Source: Hyphomicrobiales bacterium (lineage in GTDB: Bacteria; Pseudomonadota; Alphaproteobacteria; Rhizobiales; Beijerinckiaceae). From it: DNA of 49,948 bases. Shown here in pieces: positions 44,312 to 49,948 of the stretch (the first letter of the stretch is position 1; each line of letters starts with the position of its first letter). Both the position numbers and the translations under genes were made by a program. Under the pieces are notes generated by a model. That model was not told the origin of the DNA. It made no database searches and saw nothing but the letters and a program-made list of their open reading frames with translations. The stretch is from the NCBI GenBank assembly GCA_019246665.1, contig JAFAQA010000033.1, forward strand, positions 1 to 49,948, read 5' to 3'.

Positions 44312-45931
44312 ATGGACATGTGGTTGACCAAAAAGGCCGGGAAGCTCGCGCTTGCGGCACTCGCCGCCGCGGCGATCATAACAGGACCCATGCTCGCACC
44401 CACGGCGAGCGCAAAGACCTTGCGCTTTGCCTTTCAGGGTGAGCTGAAGGCTGTCGATCCCTATGCGATCAATGAGAGCTTCAGCCTGAGCGTCAACGGC
44501 TCCGTCTACGAGGGCCTGGTCCGGCGCGGGCAGGACATGAAGCTCGAGCCTTGCCTCGCCACGAGCTGGGAGACGCTCGACCCGCTGCATTGGCGCTTCC
44601 ATCTGCGCAAGGGTGTGAAATTCCACAATGGTGAGGATTTCACCGCCGATGATGTCGTGTTCTCGGCCGATCGCGTGCATTCGGCAGGCTCGGACATCAA
44701 GAACCGCGTGCCTCTCGACGCCAAGGTCGTGAAGATCGACGACAACACGGTCGATTTCATTCTCAAGACGCCGAACCCGCTCCTCATGAACGAGTGGGAA
44801 ACCTGGGGCATTTTCTCCAAGAAATGGTCCGAGGAGCACGGCGCGTCCGAATCAACCGCCATGAACGCCACGACGCCGCCTTACGCCGCGTTGCACGCGA
44901 ACGGCACGGGGCCGTTCATGCTGGTAAGCCATGAGCCCGGCGTGAGGACCGTGTGGAAGAAGAACCCCAATTGGTGGGACACGCCGAAGCACAATATCGA
45001 TGAGGTGGTGTTCACCCCGATTCCGTCGAACGCCACGCGCGTGGCGGCTCTTCTTTCGGGCGAGATCGACTGGATGGACCCGGTGCCGCTTCCCGATCAG
45101 GCGCGCGTCAACGCCAATCCCGGCACGGAAGTACTCGCGGGTCCCGAGATTCGCACCATCTTCCTCGGTTTCGACCAGATCAGGCCCGAGCTCGGCCATT
45201 CGAATGTGAAGGGCAAGAACCCGTTCAAGGATGTGCGGGTGCGCAAGGCCTTCTACCAGGCGATCGATGAGGAGGCGATCAAGACGAAGGTGATGCGTGG
45301 GCTGGCGACGCCCACAGCCTTGCTGATCGCGCCTTCGCTCTATTCGGAATCGAAGGATTTCAAGCGCATCCCCTTCGATCCGGAAGCCTCGAAGAAGCTG
45401 CTCGCCGAGGCGGGATATCCGGATGGCTTCCAGGTCCAGATGAACTGCCCGAATGACCGCTACGTCAATGACGAAGCGATCTGCCAGGCGGTCGTCGGCA
45501 TGCTGGCCCGTGTCGGCGTCAAGATCGACCTTCTCGCCGAGCCCAAATCGAAGTTCTTCGCCCGCATCACGGCGGCGGGAGGCTATGACTCGTCATTCTA
45601 CCTGCTCGGTTGGACGCCTTCGACGCTCGAGAGCTACAACGTCTTCCAATACATCATCGGCTGCCGCGACGAGAAGGGAAACGGCGGCGGCAACAACGTC
45701 GGCGATTATTGCAATCCGAAGGTCGACCAGCTCGCCAAGGAGGCGCTGCAAGAACCCGATCAGGAAAAGCGCGACGATATTTTCAAGCAGGCTTGGCAAC
45801 TCTCCCTGTTCGATGACGTGGCCTATATTCCGCTTCACCAGCAAGCGCTGGCCTGGGGCGTCTCGAAGAAAACGCACGTCGTGCAGCGCCCGGACAACTA
45901 CTACATTTTTGCCTGGGTGAAGATGGATTAG
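44312..45931 (+). CDS. Peptide ABC transporter substrate-binding protein, copy 1
   Basis: Periplasmic SBP_bac_5 (DppA/OppA-like) solute-binding protein. A signal peptide ends near 'APTASA', and the mature protein starts 'KTLRFAFQGELKAVDPYAIN'. The family signature 'RRGQDMKLEPCLATSWETLDPLHWRFHLRKGVKFHNGEDFTADDV' follows. The start could be 44297 or 44312; ATG 44312 has ggag nine bases upstream (539 residues). The upstream TTG in the track (44264) is not needed. It is closely similar to the next gene, with which it forms a tandem pair. Confidence 0.93.
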   Translation: MDMWLTKKAGKLALAALAAAAIITGPMLAPTASAKTLRFAFQGELKAVDPYAINESFSLSVNGSVYEGLVRRGQDMKLEPCLATSWETLDPLHWRFHLRKGVKFHNGEDFTADDVVFSADRVHSAGSDIKNRVPLDAKVVKIDDNTVDFILKTPNPLLMNEWETWGIFSKKWSEEHGASESTAMNATTPPYAALHANGTGPFMLVSHEPGVRTVWKKNPNWWDTPKHNIDEVVFTPIPSNATRVAALLSGEIDWMDPVPLPDQARVNANPGTEVLAGPEIRTIFLGFDQIRPELGHSNVKGKNPFKDVRVRKAFYQAIDEEAIKTKVMRGLATPTALLIAPSLYSESKDFKRIPFDPEASKKLLAEAGYPDGFQVQMNCPNDRYVNDEAICQAVVGMLARVGVKIDLLAEPKSKFFARITAAGGYDSSFYLLGWTPSTLESYNVFQYIIGCRDEKGNGGGNNVGDYCNPKVDQLAKEALQEPDQEKRDDIFKQAWQLSLFDDVAYIPLHQQALAWGVSKKTHVVQRPDNYYIFAWVKMD

Positions 45932-45943
45932 AATTGAGCACAG

Positions 45944-45964
45944 CGCCGCCGCGGCAGGGCGGCG
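45944..45964 (+). terminator. GC hairpin after binding-protein copy 1
   Basis: Stem cgccgcc / ggcggcg around seven bases, 13 bases after the stop codon, without a U-run. Such hairpins after binding-protein genes often stabilise the upstream message or limit read-through. Confidence 0.45.
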
Positions 45965-46093
45965 GCGCACACGAGCGAGCCCGACGAACCGCCCCGATCT
46001 ACCAGAATGCCTCCCGCTGGAAGCGGCCCGCGGGCTTATGAGGGCCACCGATGCAGAAACGCTATTAAGAAAAGCTAGGAGAGGGAGGCCGAT

Positions 46094-47740
46094 ATGCTGC
46101 TCGACATGATGGCGCCGTGGGCGGCCCTCGCGCGCAGGCTGGCTTTCGCATCGAGACTGGCTCTCGCGCTTGCGGGGGGAGCCGTTCTCACCGGTGCGAC
46201 GCTTGTTCCCAGCGCCGAGGCGACAACGCTTCGCTTCGCCTTCCAGGGCGAACTCAAGGCTGTCGACCCTTATGCGCTCATGGAGTCCTTTAGCCTCTCC
46301 GTCGGCACCGCCGTCTATGAAGGCCTCATTCGCCGCGGCCCCGATCTCGAGATCGAGCCTTGTCTCGCGACGAGCTGGGAGACGCTCGACCCGCTGCATT
46401 GGCGCTTCCATTTGCGCAAGGGTGTCAAATTCCACAATGGCGAAGATTTCACCGCCGATGACGTCGTGTTCTCGGCTCAGCGCCTGCACACGCAAGGCTC
46501 CGACCTCAAGAACATGGTGGCGTCCGACACGAAGGTGGTGAAGGTCGACGACCACACCGTCGATTTCATCCTGACGCACCCCGATCCGCTTCTCATGGCC
46601 CAATGGGAGGATTGGGGCATCTTCTCGCAGAAATGGTCGGAGGAGCATGGCGCGACGGAAGCGACCGCCATGAACGCCACCACGCCGCCTTATGCGGCGT
46701 TGCACGCCAACGGCACCGGCCCGTTCATCCTGGTGAGCCATGAGCCCGGCGTGAAGACCGTATGGAAGAAGAATCCGAATTGGTGGGACACGCCGAAGCA
46801 CAATCTCGATGAGGTGGTGTTCACCCCGATTCCGTCGAACGCCACGCGCGTCGCCGCGCTTCTCTCAGGCGAGATCGACTGGATGGATCCGGTGCCACTT
46901 CCCGACCAGGCGCGAGTCAACGCCAATCCAGGCACGCAGGTGATGGCCGGGCCGGAGCTTCGCACCATCTTCCTCGGCTTCGACCAGATGCGGCCAGAGC
47001 TTGGCCATTCGAACGTGAAGGGAAAGAACCCCTTCAAGGATGTCCGGGTGCGCAAGGCCTTCTACCAAGCAATCGATGAGGAAGCGATCAAGACCAAGGT
47101 GATGCGTGGCCTGGCCACGCCGGCAGCTCTGCTGATCGCTCCTTCGCTCTATTCGGAATCGAAGGACTTCAAGCGCATCCCGTTCGATCCGGAAGCCTCG
47201 AAGAAGCTGCTCGGGGAGGCCGGTTACCCGGAAGGCTTCGAGGTGCAGCTCGATTGTCCGAATGACCGTTACGTCAATGACGAAGCGATTTGCCAGGCGG
47301 TCGTCGGCATGCTGGCGCGGGTCGGCATCAAGATCGATCTTGTGGCGGAGCCGAAGTCCAAGTTCTTCGCGCGCATCCTTGGCGTCGGTGGCTACGACAC
47401 TTCCTTCTACCTGCTTGGCTGGACGCCTGCCACTTACGAAAGCTACAACGTGTTTCAGTACAACATCCAATGCCGCGACGAGAAGGGAAATGGCGGCCAC
47501 AACAACATCGGCGGCTATTGCAACCCCAAGGTGGACCAGCTCGCCAACGAAGCGCTGCAGGAGCCCGACCAGGAAAAGCGCGATGACATCTTCAAGAAGG
47601 CCTGGCAGATCGCGCTCTTCGACGATGTGGGCTACGTCCCGCTGCACCAGCAGGCGCTTGCCTGGGGCGTATCGAAGAAGGTGCATGTGATTCAGCGGCC
47701 GGACAACGCCTACATTTTCGCCTGGGTGAACATGGATTGA
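46094..47740 (+). CDS. Peptide ABC transporter substrate-binding protein, copy 2
   Basis: Paralogue of the preceding gene with a different, longer signal peptide ('LARRLAFASRLALALAGGAV' and on to 'PSAEA'). The mature part is nearly the same in length and largely identical ('TTLRFAFQGELKAVDPYALMESFSLSV', 'NPNWWDTPKHNLDEVVFTPIPSNATRVAALLSGEIDWMDPVPLPDQARVNANPGT'). 548 residues. The strong site gagggagg precedes the ATG. Differences cluster in signal peptide and scattered positions, so the ligand is likely similar but could differ in detail. Confidence 0.94.
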   Translation: MLLDMMAPWAALARRLAFASRLALALAGGAVLTGATLVPSAEATTLRFAFQGELKAVDPYALMESFSLSVGTAVYEGLIRRGPDLEIEPCLATSWETLDPLHWRFHLRKGVKFHNGEDFTADDVVFSAQRLHTQGSDLKNMVASDTKVVKVDDHTVDFILTHPDPLLMAQWEDWGIFSQKWSEEHGATEATAMNATTPPYAALHANGTGPFILVSHEPGVKTVWKKNPNWWDTPKHNLDEVVFTPIPSNATRVAALLSGEIDWMDPVPLPDQARVNANPGTQVMAGPELRTIFLGFDQMRPELGHSNVKGKNPFKDVRVRKAFYQAIDEEAIKTKVMRGLATPAALLIAPSLYSESKDFKRIPFDPEASKKLLGEAGYPEGFEVQLDCPNDRYVNDEAICQAVVGMLARVGIKIDLVAEPKSKFFARILGVGGYDTSFYLLGWTPATYESYNVFQYNIQCRDEKGNGGHNNIGGYCNPKVDQLANEALQEPDQEKRDDIFKKAWQIALFDDVGYVPLHQQALAWGVSKKVHVIQRPDNAYIFAWVNMD

Positions 47741-47775
47741 GGCCGATGCGGGCGGAGCCGATCTCCTTTGCGAGT

Positions 47776-47790
47776 CTCCCGTCTCGGGAG
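47776..47790 (+). terminator. Tight hairpin after binding-protein copy 2
   Basis: Stem ctcccg / cgggag with loop tct in the 109-base gap before the permease gene, without a U-run. Together with the hairpin after copy 1 it may favour binding protein over membrane components. Confidence 0.45.
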
Positions 47791-47849
47791 CGCGATGAGC
47801 GTTTTCGCGTAATGGCAGCGCCGTGCGATGAGCCTCGGGGAGCCGAGGG

Positions 47850-48830
47850 ATGATCGCCTTCATCATCCGCCGGCTCTTTGCCTCGATCGGTGTCCTGATC
47901 GCGGTCGGCCTCATCGCCTTTCTGCTGTTTCGCTATGTCGGCGATCCGGTGAACCAGATGGTCGGCATCGAGACGCCCGAAAGCGAAAGAGTGGCGCTGC
48001 GCCAACAGCTTGGGCTGAATGATCCGACGATCGTTCAGGCCTTCCGTTTCCTGGCGCATGCCGCGCGGCTTGATTTCGGCATCTCCTACCAGTTCAAGCA
48101 GCCGGTTTCCGAGCTCATCGGGGCTCGCATGCCGGCAACGCTCGAGCTCGCCTTCGTGGCCTCGATCATGTCGCTGGTGACCGGCATCCCGATGGGGGTC
48201 TACACCGCCTTGCGACGAAAAAGCGCGCTTGCCAAGCTGTTCGAGGCGCTCTCGCTCGTTGGTATTTCGCTTCCGACTTTTCTGATCGGCATTCTGCTCA
48301 TCTACCTGTTCTCGGTGACGCTCGGCTGGCTTCCCTCTTTCGGACGCGGCGATGTCGTGCACATCGGCTCCTGGTGGACGACGGGCCTTCTCACCGCATC
48401 GGGCCTCAAATCCATCATCATGCCGGCGATAACGCTTGCTCTCTTCCAGATGACGCTCATCATGCGCCTCGTTCGTGCCGAGATGCTCGAGGTGCTGCGC
48501 GCCGACTATATTCGGTTCGCCCGGGCGCGTGGGCTCTCCGAGCGCAAGGTGCATTTCCGTCACGCGCTGAAGAACACGCTCGTGCCGGTGATCACCGTCG
48601 TCGGCCTGCAGCTCGGCTCGATCGTCGCGTTCTCCATCATCACCGAGACGGTGTTTTCCTGGCCCGGCATGGGTCAGCTCTTCCTGCAATCGGTTCAGAA
48701 CGTCGATATCCCGATCATGGCCGCCTATCTTCTGTTCATCGCCTTCCTTTTCGTCATCATCAATCTCGTCGTCGATCTGCTCTACGCGGCCGTCGACCCG
48801 CGCTTGCGCGTCGCGATTCATGGAGCCTGA
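47850..48830 (+). CDS. Dipeptide/oligopeptide ABC transporter permease (DppB type)
   Basis: Inner-membrane subunit with about six helices. It begins 'MIAFIIRRLFASIGVLIAVGLIAFLLF', as DppB/OppB proteins do. The cytoplasmic EAA loop is 'LEVLRADYIRFARARGLSERKVHFRHALKNTLVPVI', which docks the ATPase. The 326 residues are normal. A gccgaggg site lies directly before the ATG. The next permease begins six bases after its stop. Confidence 0.95.
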   Translation: MIAFIIRRLFASIGVLIAVGLIAFLLFRYVGDPVNQMVGIETPESERVALRQQLGLNDPTIVQAFRFLAHAARLDFGISYQFKQPVSELIGARMPATLELAFVASIMSLVTGIPMGVYTALRRKSALAKLFEALSLVGISLPTFLIGILLIYLFSVTLGWLPSFGRGDVVHIGSWWTTGLLTASGLKSIIMPAITLALFQMTLIMRLVRAEMLEVLRADYIRFARARGLSERKVHFRHALKNTLVPVITVVGLQLGSIVAFSIITETVFSWPGMGQLFLQSVQNVDIPIMAAYLLFIAFLFVIINLVVDLLYAAVDPRLRVAIHGA

Positions 48831-48836
48831 CGCAAG

Positions 48837-49793
48837 ATGAGCGAGATCACGGTCGAGCTGCCGAAATCCGAGCCGGCATCGAGGTCATTCATCGGGCGCG
48901 TCCGGGATAGCGACCTCCTCGCGAGCTTCCTTTCGTCGAAGGTCACAGTGGTCGCCGGCGTGCTGACGCTGATCTTCTTCCTCGCCGCGGTCCTCGCGCC
49001 CTTGATCGCACCGACAAACCCCTTCGATCCGGCGAGCAATTTTCTGATCGATTCGCTTAACCCCCCGCGCTTCGTCGCGGGGGGCGATGCGCGTTTCCTT
49101 CTCGGCACGGATGATCAGGGTCGCGATTTGTGGTCGGCGATCCTCTATGGATTGCGCGTCTCGCTCCTCATCGGCGTCTTCGGCGTCCTCCTCGGCGGCG
49201 CGATCGGCATCACCTTGGGCCTCATCGCGGGCTATGCGGGCGGGCGCATCGATTCGATCATCATGCGAATCGCGGATGTGCAGCTCACCTTTCCGGCGAT
49301 CTTGATCGCGCTCCTCGTCGACGGCGTGGTGCAAGCGCTGCTCAAGGGGCAAAATCGCGAAGAGACCGCCTTCGGCATCCTGGTGGTCTCGATCGGCCTT
49401 TCGTTCTGGGTGCAATATGCGCGCACCGTGCGCGGCTCGACGCTGGTCGAGAAGAACCGCGATTATGTGCAGGCGGCGCGGCTCATCGGATTGTCGCCGG
49501 CACGGATTCTTGCGCGTCACATCCTGCCCAATGTCATGGGGCCGGTGCTCGTGATCGCGACCATCAACCTTGCGCTCGCCATCATCACCGAGGCGACGCT
49601 CTCCTTTCTCGGGGTAGGCCTGCCTCCGACCCAGCCTTCGCTCGGCACCTTGATCCGCATCGGCCAGAACTTCCTGTTCTCGGGCGAATGGTGGATCGTG
49701 ACCTTCCCAAGCATCACGCTGGCTGCGCTCGTGCTTGCCGTCAATCTCCTCGGCGACTGGTTGCGCGACGCGCTGAACCCGAGGCTCAAATGA
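48837..49793 (+). CDS. Dipeptide/oligopeptide ABC transporter permease (DppC type)
   Basis: Second membrane subunit, 318 residues. The N-terminal cytoplasmic stretch and first helix ('[22 protein letters not shown]') are typical of DppC, followed by '[26 protein letters not shown]' and the EAA loop '[32 protein letters not shown]'. Its stop overlaps the start of the ATPase gene (ATGA), so the operon is translationally coupled. Confidence 0.95.
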   Translation: MSEITVELPKSEPASRSFIGRVRDSDLLASFLSSKVTVVAGVLTLIFFLAAVLAPLIAPTNPFDPASNFLIDSLNPPRFVAGGDARFLLGTDDQGRDLWSAILYGLRVSLLIGVFGVLLGGAIGITLGLIAGYAGGRIDSIIMRIADVQLTFPAILIALLVDGVVQALLKGQNREETAFGILVVSIGLSFWVQYARTVRGSTLVEKNRDYVQAARLIGLSPARILARHILPNVMGPVLVIATINLALAIITEATLSFLGVGLPPTQPSLGTLIRIGQNFLFSGEWWIVTFPSITLAALVLAVNLLGDWLRDALNPRLK

Positions 49794-49948
49794 CCGCGCC
49801 GCTCCTCTCGGTCAAGGATCTGCGCGTCGAGTTCGCCACGCGTCGCGGGCCGCTCACCGCGCTTGATGGCGTCTCCTTCGATCTCGCGCCTGGTGAAATC
49901 CTCGGCGTTGTCGGCGAATCGGGCGCGGGCAAATCGCTCACCGGCCTC
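49790..49948 (+). CDS. ABC transporter ATP-binding protein (DppD type), partial
   Basis: The first 53 residues only; the gene runs off the window. '[28 protein letters not shown]' and the Walker A 'GESGAGKS' (42-49) identify the ATPase of the peptide importer. Start ATG 49790 overlaps the permease stop. A second ATPase (DppF type) would be expected further on. Confidence 0.93.
   Translation, partial: MTAPLLSVKDLRVEFATRRGPLTALDGVSFDLAPGEILGVVGESGAGKSLTGL

Noticed and set aside
47592-48821. 409-residue ORF on the minus strand
   Set aside because: Antisense to the DppB-type permease and the end of the binding-protein gene; composition is that of a shadow frame.

Overview
The window is chromosomal DNA of high GC content from an alphaproteobacterium, most probably of the order Hyphomicrobiales (Rhizobiales). 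The evidence is the gene neighbourhoods: rbfA-truB-rpsO-pnp, yebC-ruvC-ruvA, the tol-pal/tilS/ftsH block, a Caulobacter/Agrobacterium-type cpaABCDEF-tadBC pilus locus, CtrA-like sites (TTAA-N7-TTAA), bluB, and dapD of alphaproteobacterial length. I cannot assign a genus from the sequence alone. No tRNA, rRNA, CRISPR array or complete insertion sequence was seen.

Layout. 0-4.3 kb (+): ribosome maturation and RNA turnover (rbfA, truB, rpsO, pnp). 4.4-5.8 kb (+): type II NADH dehydrogenase. 5.8-10.6 kb (-): a run of a membrane-bound/periplasmic lytic transglycosylase, a PPK2 polyphosphate kinase, a two-domain aldolase/short-chain dehydrogenase and a DOPA-dioxygenase-like protein. 10.7-11.5 kb (-): a visibly A/T-richer two-gene cassette with a HEPN-like protein, probably acquired. 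11.7-14.3 kb (+): yebC, ruvC, ruvA, then bluB where ruvB would normally be. 14.3-23.3 kb (-): tolQ, tolR, tolA, tolB, pal, cpoB, tilS, ftsH, that is, the cell-envelope Tol-Pal machine with its usual followers, in inverted orientation relative to ruvCA. 23.5-27.5 kb: an Lrp/AsnC regulator, a small DUF6356-like protein, a DHA2-type MFS exporter and a leucyl aminopeptidase. 27.7-37.8 kb: a nearly complete Tad/Flp pilus locus: tadD (+) convergent to flp, cpaA, cpaB, cpaC, cpaD, cpaE, cpaF, tadB, tadC (-). The 58-residue Flp pilin is too short for the supplied ORF track. 38.1-40.4 kb: a class III cyclase fused to a TolB-like domain and TPRs, and an orphan secreted protein. 40.7-43.9 kb (-): an M20 amidohydrolase, dapD, and a parDE toxin-antitoxin pair enclosed between two copies of the dapD 3' end. 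44.3 kb to the end (+): a dipeptide/oligopeptide ABC importer with two tandem paralogous binding proteins, two permeases and the start of the ATPase.

How they work together. The Tad genes form one assembly machine: pilin, prepilin peptidase, outer-membrane secretin and its lipoprotein partner, polar localiser, ATPase, inner-membrane platform. Putative CtrA boxes upstream of tadD and, less perfectly, of flp and cpaB suggest cell-cycle control. Tol-Pal couples the inner membrane to the outer membrane during division. The ABC operon imports peptides or similar solutes, with hairpins after each binding-protein gene that may keep binding protein in excess.

Most unusual points: (1) inversion of the tol-pal-tilS-ftsH block with ruvB and ybgC missing from the expected junctions; (2) parDE apparently inserted into the 3' end of dapD with regeneration of the gene's tail from a diverged copy; (3) the HEPN-like two-gene cassette of unknown function; (4) CtrA-like and other dyad sites around the pilus genes. 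I did not find a wholly new multi-gene system that I could defend; the HEPN cassette is the best candidate for something undescribed.
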